Assembly (NCBI RefSeq): GCF_000265405.1
Contig: NC_018010.1
Span: 2,377,501 to 2,441,500, forward strand
Source of the DNA: Belliella baltica DSM 15883
GTDB lineage: Bacteria; Bacteroidota; Bacteroidia; Cytophagales; Cyclobacteriaceae
Direction: 5' to 3'
Length of the DNA stretch: 64,000 nucleotides
Shown: positions 1-8,675 of the stretch, piece by piece
Layout of the letters: the number at the start of each line of letters is the position of its first letter
How positions within the stretch are numbered: the stretch's first letter is position 1
Notes under the pieces: generated by a model
Database searches by the model: none
What the model saw: the letters and a program-made list of their open reading frames with translations, nothing else
What the model was told of the DNA's origin: nothing
Translations under genes and position numbers: made by a program

Positions 1-41
1 TCTTATTATTTTGGATAAATGGGCAACTTTTTCTCTAATTA

Positions 42-614
42 TCAATAATACAGACTCAAAAGGCCGAAAAGAAAACCGATGATACTTCCGAGACTGATTT
101 CTTGCATCGAATGTCTTCCCAAGGTAAGCCTTGACCAACCTATACAAATCCCAAATAACAAAAACCCTAATCCAAGAATCATAGAAATTTCAAAAAACTT
201 TGGGACAATAAATAGGGCTATTGCCAAATGAAGGGAGGCTTTGATTTTGAAGTTTACCAAAGCCATCGAAATAAGCATCCCCAAAAAAGAAGCAGTGGTG
301 ACAAGGACTACTTTTGGAAAATGAAGTATCACAAATAGAATCAAACAGATTGTAAAGAGAAGGATACTGAATGGATAAAATCCCCGTCTTTGTTTCTGAT
401 CTGAGACATCAAAGTTACTGTAGGTTCCCCTTTTGGTCTTGATGTAATTATGGATTAATATGGGAAAAGTAACAACTGACAAAATAGCGATCGATATGAT
501 GACAGCGGTATTTTTTTCCAAATCATAAAAACTTATAAAAATCACATAAAGCGAGCCTACTAAAAGGGGATGCCCGATGATTGAAATAAGTTTTGCAATT
601 TGAAGCTTGGTCAT
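42..614 (-). CDS. PAP2-like integral membrane protein
   Basis: 190-residue, very hydrophobic protein with about five or six membrane segments. Near the C-terminus it has K-A-S-L-H (residues 125-129) and S-R...G-R-H-S...Q (161-171), which resemble the conserved blocks of type 2 phosphatidic acid phosphatases (SRxxxGRHxxxD), although the last acidic residue is replaced by Q-E. I therefore infer a PAP2-like lipid or isoprenoid phosphatase relative; the activity is unproven and the N-terminal PAP2 motif is not clear. The ATG at 614 is chosen because it overlaps the stop of the upstream VOC gene (ATGA), which implies translational coupling. A start 30 bases further upstream is possible but would overlap that gene more. 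Confidence 0.7.
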   Translation of the reverse strand: MTKLQIAKLISIIGHPLLVGSLYVIFISFYDLEKNTAVIISIAILSVVTFPILIHNYIKTKRGTYSNFDVSDQKQRRGFYPFSILLFTICLILFVILHFPKVVLVTTASFLGMLISMALVNFKIKASLHLAIALFIVPKFFEISMILGLGFLLFGICIGWSRLTLGRHSMQEISLGSIIGFLFGLLSLYY

Positions 615-1015
615 GATTTTTTTATAGGTTCTATCAAATCCCATAGATTACCATAAAGATCTTCAAATACGACTACCTTCCCGAAGCTTTCAGTTGACCG
701 ATCTCTGAAAATTTTAATATCCTGATCAAGTAAATTCTGATAATCCCGCTCAAAATCATCTGTATGAAGAAATAGAAAAACTCTTCCTCCAGTTTGGTTA
801 CCGATGGCATTCTTTTGTTGTTCACCAGATGCTTTAGCAAGTAGAATATGGCAATTCTGATCGGTTGACCCGGGAGGAGCTATTCTTACCCATCTTTTGG
901 TTTCTGAGATTTGTGTATCTTCTAAGAGTTGGAAGTGTAACTTTTTCGTGTAAAAGTCAATCGCATCATCATAGTCCTCTACGATTAGTGCAAATTGAGC
1001 AATGTGTTGTGCCAT
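611..1015 (-). CDS. VOC family (glyoxalase/bleomycin-resistance-like) protein
   Basis: 134 residues, the usual size of a single-domain vicinal oxygen chelate protein. The pattern of an N-terminal strand with H4, then 'DAIDFYTKKLHF', and a C-terminal 'VVFEDLYGNLWDLIEP' ending in the metal-ligand glutamate is typical of the glyoxalase/dioxygenase fold. The substrate cannot be told. It overlaps the membrane-protein gene that follows by four bases, so the two are probably one transcript. No signal peptide, so cytoplasmic. Confidence 0.85.
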   Translation of the reverse strand: MAQHIAQFALIVEDYDDAIDFYTKKLHFQLLEDTQISETKRWVRIAPPGSTDQNCHILLAKASGEQQKNAIGNQTGGRVFLFLHTDDFERDYQNLLDQDIKIFRDRSTESFGKVVVFEDLYGNLWDLIEPIKKS

Positions 1016-1147
1016 TTCTGTGGATTATAAATTAATTGCAGTTTAGGAAATCCAAATACTTATTTCTCTTCGTATTTCAATTTACAATATCGAGATTATC
1101 ATTTTTAAAATGGTAATCAGGTTTAGTTTGTGGTTCAATTTTTCGGT

Positions 1148-1177
1148 AAAAAGGTAGCTATGTTGAGCTACCTTTTT
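1148..1177 (-). terminator. Rho-independent terminator overlapping the SGNH hydrolase stop codon
   Basis: Arms at 1148-1159 and 1166-1177 form a perfect 12-bp stem with a 6-nt loop. On the minus strand it ends in a run of five T. The TAG stop codon of the hydrolase gene (1158-1160) lies inside the hairpin, so the gene's last codons form one arm. Confidence 0.8.
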
Positions 1178-1901
1178 CTTTTATCTGAAAAAGAATCATT
1201 TCTGACATTTTTAGATAACCCAAATCTGAAGGATGAATACCATCCTCAGCAAAAAAATCAGGTTCATAAAATTGATTTTGATCAATGAAAGTCACTTCTG
1301 GAATCAATGCTGCTAGTTGCTTGACTTCCAATCCCAATACTTTCCTATGTAGCCCTAAAAAGAATCTGATTATTAGAGGAATTGCAGGGAATTGATGAAC
1401 AGGAGGGATGAGAGGGATAATTATTTTTTTACAAGAAGATGAGCTGATAAATTCCGAAATGAAAACTTTTAATTCATAACTGAATTTTGAAGGAGGGGTA
1501 AATTGGAAACAGTCATTTGCACCAATCAAGATGATGCAAGTCTCGAAATATTGTGGAACTTTATTTTTATGCTTTTGAAATCTAGCATTAAGCCCAGAAG
1601 CTTTTAGACCGTTTTTTCCAATGTTATAGACATTCCTATCTTCAAGCGAGGTTGAAATATTAGCTGCAAAGGTTTTGTAAGCTTCACTTGCTCCAACACC
1701 AGCCGCAGTAGATTCGCCAATGATTAATAGATTCGGATTTTCTTTTTTAGATAGAAATTCCAAATACTCACTTTGTGAAGGTAATTTGATTATCTTTTTT
1801 CTTAGTTTTTTTCCAGCGAATAATAAAAAGGGATAGGAAGGGATTAAAAGTAAAACCTCAAAAAAATAAAGTAATCTGGATTTTAAAAATTGACTAGTCA
1901 T
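1158..1901 (-). CDS. SGNH/GDSL-family hydrolase
   Basis: 247-residue hydrolase. It has the SGNH blocks: G-E-S-T around residue 62-65 (nucleophile Ser64), the oxyanion G in V-Y-N-I-G-K-N-G, G-A-N-D at 127-130, and D-G-I-H-P at 220-224 (catalytic Asp and His). The first 30 residues contain a hydrophobic stretch (LLYFFEVLLLIPSYPFLLF) that looks like a membrane anchor or uncleaved signal, so the enzyme may face the periplasm. Family members are esterases or lipases and the substrate is unknown. The stop codon is part of the terminator hairpin. Confidence 0.88.
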   Translation of the reverse strand: MTSQFLKSRLLYFFEVLLLIPSYPFLLFAGKKLRKKIIKLPSQSEYLEFLSKKENPNLLIIGESTAAGVGASEAYKTFAANISTSLEDRNVYNIGKNGLKASGLNARFQKHKNKVPQYFETCIILIGANDCFQFTPPSKFSYELKVFISEFISSSSCKKIIIPLIPPVHQFPAIPLIIRFFLGLHRKVLGLEVKQLAALIPEVTFIDQNQFYEPDFFAEDGIHPSDLGYLKMSEMILFQIKEKGSST

Positions 1902-1946
1902 AATTTTTTAAGACTTGAATCTAAGCTTTTACGATTGTAGAAAAAG

Positions 1947-1979
1947 AAACAGATCGCTGATTTTTTTAGCGATCTGTTT
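1947..1979 (-). terminator. Rho-independent terminator after the SUI1-like gene
   Basis: Arms 1947-1958 and 1968-1979 pair perfectly over 12 bp (core CAGATCGCT). T-rich sequence follows on the minus strand, just downstream of the stop codon at 2000. Confidence 0.75.
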
Positions 1980-1999
1980 TGAATATTTATTGAGAGAAT

Positions 2000-2356
2000 T
2001 TACCCTCCTGACCTTTTTGCTTTATAGCCAGCTGCTTGCAGAATTGTGACAACTTTTTCTCTGTGGTCTCCTTGGATTAAGATTTCACCATCTTTGGCGC
2101 TTCCTCCAACACCACATTTATTTTTGAGCATTTTTCCCAATTCTTTCAGGTCATCATCGGTTCCAATGAACCCTTCAACTAGTGTTACCTGCTTGCCACC
2201 TCGGGACTTTTTGTCCAGCATGACTTTTAGGTTTTGCTGCTGAGGAGGTAGGGTTTCGTGTTCCTCACCATCATTTAGGTCAAATTCAAAATTATCACTA
2301 GTGGAATACACCACGCCATCTCTCTTTTTCCAGTCGTTATTTTTGTTTTTTGCCAT
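2000..2356 (-). CDS. SUI1/eIF1-like translation factor (YciH family)
   Basis: 118 residues. The C-terminal two thirds match the SUI1 fold: '[10 protein letters not shown]', then the '[20 protein letters not shown]' basic/glycine block and '[17 protein letters not shown]' at the end, as in bacterial YciH. The N-terminal 40 residues are acidic and variable. eIF1-like proteins bind the small ribosomal subunit and affect start-site fidelity in archaea and eukaryotes; the bacterial role is less settled. It lies 4 bases downstream of the universal stress protein gene, so the two are probably cotranscribed. Confidence 0.88.
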   Translation of the reverse strand: MAKNKNNDWKKRDGVVYSTSDNFEFDLNDGEEHETLPPQQQNLKVMLDKKSRGGKQVTLVEGFIGTDDDLKELGKMLKNKCGVGGSAKDGEILIQGDHREKVVTILQAAGYKAKRSGG

Positions 2357-2360
2357 GTTC

Positions 2361-3206
2361 TTATTTTATTTTCATCGTCCATACAGGCCGCTTGGCATGA
2401 TTGACAACATCTTCAGCAATACTTCCGCTCAAGAGATGTAGGAAGCCTGTTCTCCCATGTGTTGCCATTGCAATCATATCAGCATTGATATCTTCTGCGT
2501 ATTCTATGATGCCTTCCTCTTCTGATGAGCTGTTATAAATTTCAACTTTTGTGTTTTGTAATTCATGGTCTTTGATGAATTCCTGCATGCTTCTTAAAGA
2601 AACTCTACTGTTTTCAAACATGCTTGGTGTATTGATCTTCACTAAACAAAGTTGTGCACTGAGTGTATTGGCTAGTTTTTTAAGTTTATTGACTACTGTA
2701 GCAGATTCTTTTGTGAAATCACTGGCAAAAACAATGGTTTTGATATCTTTCACATCTCTTTTGTCCTTTATAGTGATTACAGGACAAGTAGCATTTCTTA
2801 CAACTTTTTCAGTATTACTTCCAATTAGGAGTTCCTCTAACCCGCTACTTCCTTTAGATCCCATGACGATTAAGTTTGCATCAAATTCCGAGACCTCTTT
2901 TGAGATACCAGCATAAGGATTTCCAAAAATCAGCTTAGTTGAAAATTTAAAATCTGAATTTGTAAGTTCTTCTTCAATAGCTGCCAATTGCTTTTTTCTT
3001 TTTTCTACCAATTCCATAACATAGATTTGGTCTATCCCATATCCGGATTCCACTGTTCCCATCGTCCCGAGCGAAGTCATTGTGGGAGTTTCCAAGACAT
3101 GCAGCAGTTTCAAATGAGCATTGTTTTTTATTGCTAGTCCTTTAGCAAATTCAAATGCATTTTCTGCTTGTTCCGAAAAATCAAAGGGTACAAGAATAGT
3201 TTTCAT
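2361..3206 (-). CDS. Universal stress protein, tandem UspA domains
   Basis: 281 residues made of two UspA domains (about 1-147 and 150-281). Each carries a version of the G-2x-G-9x-G(S/T) ATP-binding motif: '[15 protein letters not shown]' in the first and '[14 protein letters not shown]' in the second. Tandem-domain USPs are common in Bacteroidota and bind ATP in stress or starvation responses. Cytoplasmic. It is followed at once by the SUI1-like gene; nothing in the upstream 150 bases identifies its regulator. Confidence 0.92.
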   Translation of the reverse strand: MKTILVPFDFSEQAENAFEFAKGLAIKNNAHLKLLHVLETPTMTSLGTMGTVESGYGIDQIYVMELVEKRKKQLAAIEEELTNSDFKFSTKLIFGNPYAGISKEVSEFDANLIVMGSKGSSGLEELLIGSNTEKVVRNATCPVITIKDKRDVKDIKTIVFASDFTKESATVVNKLKKLANTLSAQLCLVKINTPSMFENSRVSLRSMQEFIKDHELQNTKVEIYNSSSEEEGIIEYAEDINADMIAMATHGRTGFLHLLSGSIAEDVVNHAKRPVWTMKIK

Positions 3207-3360
3207 AAGATTCGATTTTAATTTTCTTTGGGTTGAATAATTACGGGTATCAATTCACTATTTACTTAGGAAATATAGATTTTCACCCGATTATCTGATT
3301 TTATTTTTATCAATTCAGGAAAATACAAAAAATACTATTCATTTTAAGAGGATTGAATTA

Positions 3361-4275
3361 TTAATTGAAAATAATCCAACCCAAACCAAATGCAATCACC
3401 CAAAGAAGTGTTGATATTGCCATTTTCTTGAGAAATGGATCAATCATACTTGAATTTTGACTTTTGCTCACACCGAGACCTACTTTGATCATCAAGGGTG
3501 AAATAAGTAAAGGGGAGATGGCCCACCAAGAGGATTCCAAGAATGCAAAAAGAATAATACTGATATTTCCTCCTATAATTAAGCCCCAATTGTAAAGAAT
3601 GGCAGCTTTCTTTCCGATCCTTACAGGAATGGATTTTTTTCCAGCTTTCGTGTCAGATGTGATATCTCGTATATTGTTAATATTTAGTACTGCAGCACTG
3701 AATAAACCCAAGGAAATCGCTGGCAATAAATTTACCCAACCAAAACTTAAAGTGTGGAGGAAGTATGTTCCGGATACCCCCAAAAGTCCAAAAAAGATAA
3801 AAACCGATATATCACCTAAACCAGCATAACCATAAGGTTTTTTGCCAGAAGTATAGGTAATAGCAGCTATAATTGCCAATATTCCGAGTCCAAGGAATAT
3901 GAAAAATAACTTCCAGTCATCAAGACTAAGGTAAAGTAAACTTAATCCGCTGATCAAAGAAAAAAAAGCAAAGAGAATCATCGCCTTTTTCATGGAAGCC
4001 AAACTAATCACACCTGACTGAACAGCTCTAATTGGACCTTCGCGATCTTGGCTGTCTGCACCATGGACGCTATCTCCATAATCATTGGCAAGGTTGGAAA
4101 GAATCTGAAGAAAAATTGTTGTAATAGCAGCTAGAATAAAAACATCAAGACGAAAGCTTTCTTGGTATGCTGCTAAAATTGAGCCCATCAAAATACTTGA
4201 TAAGGCTAATGGTAAGGTTCTCAAACGAATAGCATGAAGCCAAGCTTGTTTTTTACTGGCAAGAGTGATTTCCAC
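3361..4275 (-). CDS. menA: 1,4-dihydroxy-2-naphthoate polyprenyltransferase
   Basis: 304-residue integral membrane UbiA-family enzyme with about eight or nine membrane helices. It has the prenyl-diphosphate-binding N-D-Y-x-D block (residues 64-68, followed by 'SVHGAD') and the second aspartate loop 'NNIRDITSDTKAGKKSIPV' near 200. It attaches the isoprenoid tail in menaquinone synthesis. Start codon is GTG at 4275; no upstream in-frame ATG is near. It is separate from the menF/menD block at 17-20 kb. The 'REGPIRAVQSGVIS' segment is typical of MenA rather than of other UbiA enzymes. Confidence 0.93.
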   Translation of the reverse strand: MEITLASKKQAWLHAIRLRTLPLALSSILMGSILAAYQESFRLDVFILAAITTIFLQILSNLANDYGDSVHGADSQDREGPIRAVQSGVISLASMKKAMILFAFFSLISGLSLLYLSLDDWKLFFIFLGLGILAIIAAITYTSGKKPYGYAGLGDISVFIFFGLLGVSGTYFLHTLSFGWVNLLPAISLGLFSAAVLNINNIRDITSDTKAGKKSIPVRIGKKAAILYNWGLIIGGNISIILFAFLESSWWAISPLLISPLMIKVGLGVSKSQNSSMIDPFLKKMAISTLLWVIAFGLGWIIFN

Positions 4276-4300
4276 GTTGTAATTTTTCTGCTAAGGTAAC

Positions 4301-4332
4301 AAAAAGACCTGTTTTCGTTACGAAAACAGGTC
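4301..4332 (-). terminator. Rho-independent terminator after argS-gpx
   Basis: Perfect 12-bp stem (4306-4317 with 4321-4332, core GACCTGTTTTCG) with a 3-nt loop, followed on the minus strand by five T (4305-4301). It lies about 25 bases beyond the stop of the glutathione peroxidase gene. Confidence 0.85.
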
Positions 4333-4356
4333 ATGGTGAGATAAACAACTTTCTGT

Positions 4357-4944
4357 TTAAGATTTTATTAATTGGATAATTTCTTGATCCATTGGATTTA
4401 CCGAAGATGCAAAGAATTTTTTTAATTCCCCATTTTCATCAATAAAATATTTGCAAAAATTCCAGGTAGGTTCTTTGTCATTCCAACCATTCATGTCTTT
4501 ATCAGATAACCATCTATAAAGAGGATGCTTATCTGCACCTTTCACAGAGATTTTATCGAACATTTTGAATGTTACTCCATAGTTGGCACTACAGAATTGT
4601 TTGATGTCTTCATTAGTTCCTGGCTCTTGTCCACCAAAATTATTAGCAGGAAATCCTAGAATCACTACTTGATCTCCATATTCTTCATTTAATTTTTGTA
4701 AATCAGCATATTGAGGAGTGTAGCCACATTTTGATGCGACATTTACCAAAAGCAGCTTTTTACCTTTGAATTGGTTGAAGTCAACTTCATTACCATCAAT
4801 ATCATTTAATTTGAAATCATATATTGATTTTTCCATGAGCATTTGGTCTAAGGTGATGTTTGAAGATACTTCTTTGTTATCTTTTTGTACACTTGAAGTG
4901 CAAGCAAAGGCGATAAAAGCCAAAATAGTAAGTAGTTTTTTCAT
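4357..4944 (-). CDS. Glutathione/thioredoxin peroxidase lipoprotein
   Basis: 195 residues from the ATG at 4944, 10 bases after the argS stop. The first 15 residues are a lipoprotein signal peptide with a lipobox ending A-F-A-C (Cys15), so the protein is probably anchored in the cell envelope. The body is a GPx domain: 'NVASKCGYTPQYADLQ' with a catalytic Cys, 'LGFPANNFGGQEPGTNEDIKQF' and 'WNFCKYFID' with the conserved Trp and Asn. Cys-type GPx enzymes usually use thioredoxin and reduce hydroperoxides. A longer start at 4974 would overlap argS and is less likely. Confidence 0.9.
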   Translation of the reverse strand: MKKLLTILAFIAFACTSSVQKDNKEVSSNITLDQMLMEKSIYDFKLNDIDGNEVDFNQFKGKKLLLVNVASKCGYTPQYADLQKLNEEYGDQVVILGFPANNFGGQEPGTNEDIKQFCSANYGVTFKMFDKISVKGADKHPLYRWLSDKDMNGWNDKEPTWNFCKYFIDENGELKKFFASSVNPMDQEIIQLIKS

Positions 4945-4954
4945 AGAATTAATA

Positions 4955-6745
4955 TTACATTTTGTCTGGGACATTTACTCCTAATAACTTCATCCCCGAC
5001 TTAATTGTTTTGGCTGTTAAAGCAGAAAGTGCTACTCTAAAAGCCTGAATATTTTCATTGGATTCGTTGAAGATGGATAGTTCTGCATAGAATCTGTTGT
5101 ACTCTTTTGCTAAGTCAAATAGGTATTGAGCTAACAAGGCTGGAGAGAAGTCTTCCGCTGCTTGTCTAATTTTCTTTTCAAAATCATTTAAAATTATTAT
5201 CAAATCCCTTTCAGCATCTTCCAAGTTTTCAAGTCCTTCAAAAACGGCGTTTTTATAAACAACACCTATCTGATCTGCTTTTCTGAGAATCGAGGAGATT
5301 CTCGCGTGTGAGTATTGAATAAATGGCCCTGTATTTCCTTGAAATTCTATAGATTCCTGAGGATTAAAGAGCATTCTCTTTTTGGGATCTACTTTTAACA
5401 AGAAGTATTTTAATGCTCCCATGCCCAAAGTTTCGTAAAGTTCTGCCGCTTCTTCAGAGGAGAAACCTTCAATTTTCCCTAGTTCTTTGGTGTGAGCTTC
5501 TGCAGTGTCGATCATTTCTTGCATCAGATCATCTGCATCTACGACAGTTCCTTCTCTTGATTTCATCTTTCCTGTAGGTAGATCTACCATTCCATAAGAT
5601 AGATGATAAAGGCCATCTCCGTAAGGTCGACCAAGTTTACGCATAATTTTAAACAAGACATCGAAATGGTAATCTTGTTCATTCCCTACCACGTAAATCG
5701 ATTTGTTGAATCCAGAATCATTGAATTTCAAATCGCAAGTTCCCATATCTTGAGTGATATACACAGAAGTTCCATCGCTTCGAAGAACTAACTTTTCGTC
5801 CAAACCTTCTTCGCTTAAGTCAACCCAAGTGGATCCATTCTCTTTTTTGAAGAAAATACCTTTAGAAAGTCCTTCTTCAACAATATCTTTTCCGAGAAGG
5901 TAGGTGTCAGATTCGTAATAAAATTTATCAAAATCAACTCCCATTTTCTTGTAAGTTGCATCAAAACCTTCATAAACCCAGGAATTCATCGTTTTCCAAA
6001 GAGAAACTACTTCTTCGTCATTCGCTTCCCATTTACGAAGCATCTCTTGAGCCTCTAAAATGAGCGGGGCATTTTTTTTGGCTTCCTCTTCGGTTTGTCC
6101 TTTTGCAACTAATTCGCTGATTTGCTTTTTGTATTCTTTATCAAAAATCACATAGTATTTACCTGCTAAATGATCACCTTTCAATCCAGACGAGGCAGGA
6201 GTTTCGCCATTCCCAAAATGCTGATACGCGACCATAGATTTACAGATATGTATTCCACGGTCATTGACCAAGTTTGCTTTGATTACTTCGTAGCCATTTG
6301 CTTTGAGGATTTGAGAGATAGAATATCCCAAAAAGTTATTTCTCAAGTGACCCAAATGGAGTGGTTTATTGGTGTTTGGCGAAGAATATTCCACCATCAC
6401 CTTTTGCCCATTCTGTGGTAGCTGACCAAGATTTGGGTTGGAATAAAGTTGATTGAAAATGTTTAACCAAGAGCTTTCATTAATAGATAAATTCAAAAAT
6501 CCCTTAACAACATTAAAAGCAGAGATAACCTCGGAGTTCGCTACCAAATATTCACCTAATTTATTTCCACTAGCCTCAGGTGCCATTTTGGTAACTTTCA
6601 GATAAGGAAACATCACAAAGGTGAAGCTCCCTTCAAATTCCTTTCTCGTTGGTTGCAACCCAAGGTCTTCAATCACCAAATCATGATCGAAAAGCTCTTT
6701 AAATCCTTGTTGAATTGCTAAAATAATCTGTTGTTCTAAGTTCAT
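4955..6745 (-). CDS. argS: Arginyl-tRNA synthetase
   Basis: 596 residues, usual length for class I ArgRS. The HIGH motif appears as 'SPNTNKPLHLGHLRNN' (about residues 110-125) and a KMSKS-like loop as 'GKMKSREGTVV'. The C-terminal anticodon-binding (DALR) domain ends at the stop. The ATG at 6745 is preferred to one 18 bases upstream, because the longer version reads a poly-lysine stretch from the repeat element in front. It is followed 10 bases later by the peroxidase lipoprotein gene, so they are likely cotranscribed. Confidence 0.96.
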   Translation of the reverse strand: MNLEQQIILAIQQGFKELFDHDLVIEDLGLQPTRKEFEGSFTFVMFPYLKVTKMAPEASGNKLGEYLVANSEVISAFNVVKGFLNLSINESSWLNIFNQLYSNPNLGQLPQNGQKVMVEYSSPNTNKPLHLGHLRNNFLGYSISQILKANGYEVIKANLVNDRGIHICKSMVAYQHFGNGETPASSGLKGDHLAGKYYVIFDKEYKKQISELVAKGQTEEEAKKNAPLILEAQEMLRKWEANDEEVVSLWKTMNSWVYEGFDATYKKMGVDFDKFYYESDTYLLGKDIVEEGLSKGIFFKKENGSTWVDLSEEGLDEKLVLRSDGTSVYITQDMGTCDLKFNDSGFNKSIYVVGNEQDYHFDVLFKIMRKLGRPYGDGLYHLSYGMVDLPTGKMKSREGTVVDADDLMQEMIDTAEAHTKELGKIEGFSSEEAAELYETLGMGALKYFLLKVDPKKRMLFNPQESIEFQGNTGPFIQYSHARISSILRKADQIGVVYKNAVFEGLENLEDAERDLIIILNDFEKKIRQAAEDFSPALLAQYLFDLAKEYNRFYAELSIFNESNENIQAFRVALSALTAKTIKSGMKLLGVNVPDKM

Positions 6746-6756
6746 TTTTTTCTTTT

Positions 6757-6846
6757 TAACCACGAAGTTTTTTTAGCCGCTGAGGTTCACAAAGTAACGC
6801 AGCTGTTTATTTTTCTTTGCGCTTCACCGCGTTTCTTTGCGGTTTA
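6757..6846. repeat. Dispersed CGCAAAG/CACAAAG-type intergenic repeat
   Basis: The gap between arginase and argS is filled by a GC-richer non-coding element. On the minus strand it runs from 'AACCGCAAAGAAACGCGG' through 'AAGCGCAAAG' and 'ACTTTGTGAACC' to 'CTTCGTGGTTAA'. The repeated 'CGCAAAG' unit and its reverse 'CTTTGTG' allow an imperfect hairpin. From memory, elements of this wording are scattered through many Bacteroidota genomes; I cannot confirm copy number from one window. It lies in the leader of argS. Confidence 0.65.
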
Positions 6847-6855
6847 ATTATATAA

Positions 6856-7806
6856 TTAGAAGTTGTCTACGAGCGATCTAGTAGTAGACTCTAGGACTTC
6901 GAAAGCATTTTCTGCCATTAGATTTTCTGTATCTAAAGTAGGATTAACTTCTACGATTTCCCAACAGCAAACTCTCTTGTCTTTAATTAATTCAGTATTG
7001 AGCTGTATAGCTTCTTCGACTGTCAGTCCATTTGCGACAGGAGTTCCAGTTCCAACTGATATAGAACTATCTAAACTATCCACATCAAACGAAATATAGA
7101 TTTGCTCACATTCTTTGAGAACTTCTAAAGCTTCTTTTGCTATTAATGTCACTCCTTTTTCTCTAACCTCCTCAGTAGTGAAATTTTTAATTTGATGCTT
7201 GGCAATCAAATTATCTTCAGGCTCTTCTGTATCTCTAACAGTTATGAAAACAATGTCTTTTGGGCTGATTTTTGGAAAATCCCCGCCAATTTTTTTGATT
7301 TTATCCCAGTATTGAATCGTCTCTTCTGCTGGTTCATTAATGCAATTTTCAAGATTGTCTTCTTTCAAGCACATCGCCAATGGCATGCCATGCATATTGC
7401 CAGAGGGCGTAGTATAAGGTGTATGTAAATCAGCATGGGCATCTATCCAAATGACACCAAGCCTTTTTTCAGGGTGGGCTGCTTTGATTCCCATAATCGT
7501 CCCTGCAGCTGTTGAATGATCACCTGCGAGTACTATGGGAAATTTTTTCTCCAAACGAAGGGATTCAATGGTACTTGATACATTTTTCAATACTTGATAG
7601 ACACCATCGATGTATTTGGCATGAGGATGCTTATTTCCTCTCCACAAAAAATTGTTTGCATCGGGAACATTGATTGGGTCAAATTTTGTAAAAAAATTAG
7701 ATTTTTTGTCTAAACTAGCAATCTTCAATGCATCGATTCCCAAGCTTGCTCCTCTAGTTCCAGCAGCGATTTCAGAACGTACTTCTACTAATTTGATGTT
7801 TCTCAT
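6856..7806 (-). CDS. Arginase (ureohydrolase family)
   Basis: 316-residue Mn-dependent ureohydrolase. Metal-binding blocks are visible: 'AGDHSTAAG' (about 95), 'IDAHADLHTP' (about 123) and 'SFDVDSLDSS' (about 240). The 'SPSGNMHGMPLA'-like segment (TTPSGNMHGMPLA) and the N-terminal 'AGTRGASLGIDAL' favour arginase over agmatinase. It would hydrolyse arginine to ornithine and urea. Agmatinase stays possible because an arginine decarboxylase lies 0.9 kb away on the opposite strand. Cytoplasmic. Confidence 0.85.
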   Translation of the reverse strand: MRNIKLVEVRSEIAAGTRGASLGIDALKIASLDKKSNFFTKFDPINVPDANNFLWRGNKHPHAKYIDGVYQVLKNVSSTIESLRLEKKFPIVLAGDHSTAAGTIMGIKAAHPEKRLGVIWIDAHADLHTPYTTPSGNMHGMPLAMCLKEDNLENCINEPAEETIQYWDKIKKIGGDFPKISPKDIVFITVRDTEEPEDNLIAKHQIKNFTTEEVREKGVTLIAKEALEVLKECEQIYISFDVDSLDSSISVGTGTPVANGLTVEEAIQLNTELIKDKRVCCWEIVEVNPTLDTENLMAENAFEVLESTTRSLVDNF

Positions 7807-8023
7807 ATATGATGTTGATATATTCGGGTTACCTATAATATGATTGATATAAGCTCGGCAAAACTAGTCAAAAATGCCCGAAAAACCATTTATGAAGTTC
7901 AATATGAAAATATATCCATTCAATTATTAATTGAAATTTTTAAATCCCTATAAATATTATAGGGTAATTAGGAAATTAAAAATTCTTCATCTATTTTTGA
8001 AAAATCATTGTAAGGACAAAGCA

Positions 8024-8542
8024 ATGATTTTGAGAAATCTTAAATTTATGATTATGTCAGTTACAGCAAATATCTCTTCAGAAATTCAGGTTGAAAAGTC
8101 ATTTACTTTCCAAAACATCAGTAAAAGGTCTGATGCGATTTTAAATGATTTAAGTGTTCTAGAAATTCTTGAGATGTGCCAGATGCTGAATGTGGTAGAA
8201 TCTACAAATTTCAATTTTCCGAATTTCCCTGAAACGAATAAAACATTTCATGCGATTTACTTCAAAATCAATCCTTCTTTTTCTTCATTAAAAGGTCTTT
8301 TTAAAGGTATGGTTAGCTTAGGGAAACCGCTTGGAGTGATAGTAGAATATATTTCAGAATTGGAACAATTCACTTTGAAGTATTATGAAAGCGATAAAAA
8401 CATAGCCAAATCATATATAAATAAGTTTATTGAAAATATCGAGGACGAAATTCGATTTAAGAGTGTACTTAATACCATCATTGAAAATCAAAGAAAAATC
8501 AAATCGGAGGAAAGTTTATTGTTGCAGAAACTCTTTGCTTGA
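8024..8542 (+). CDS. Hypothetical protein
   Basis: About 172 residues from the ATG at 8024, which has AGGA seven bases upstream. The open frame extends to a TTG at 7931, directly after a stop, but that version gives an implausible basic N-terminus. No domain is recognised. It is a soluble, mixed alpha/beta-looking protein with a helical, charged C-terminus ('YINKFIENIEDEIRFKSVLNTIIENQRKI' region). It lies between divergent arginase and arginine decarboxylase, so a link to arginine metabolism is only guilt by position. Confidence 0.6.
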   Translation: MILRNLKFMIMSVTANISSEIQVEKSFTFQNISKRSDAILNDLSVLEILEMCQMLNVVESTNFNFPNFPETNKTFHAIYFKINPSFSSLKGLFKGMVSLGKPLGVIVEYISELEQFTLKYYESDKNIAKSYINKFIENIEDEIRFKSVLNTIIENQRKIKSEESLLLQKLFA

Positions 8543-8572
8543 GAGGTTCGTTGGTTTTAATGTCGATTAGTG

Positions 8573-8606
8573 ATAAGGGGAAAGTCTTAATTGATTTTCC
8601 CCTTAT
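8573..8606 (+). terminator. Hairpin terminator after the hypothetical gene
   Basis: ATAAGGGGAAA (8573-8583) pairs with TTTCCCCTTAT (8596-8606), with three more pairs inside. The following T-tract is weak, so its efficiency is uncertain. Confidence 0.55.
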
Positions 8607-8675
8607 TCATTATGATTTTACAAGAATATAAGCAAATTTTGTAATCCTTTAATAGACATAATTTTACTCTTTGTG

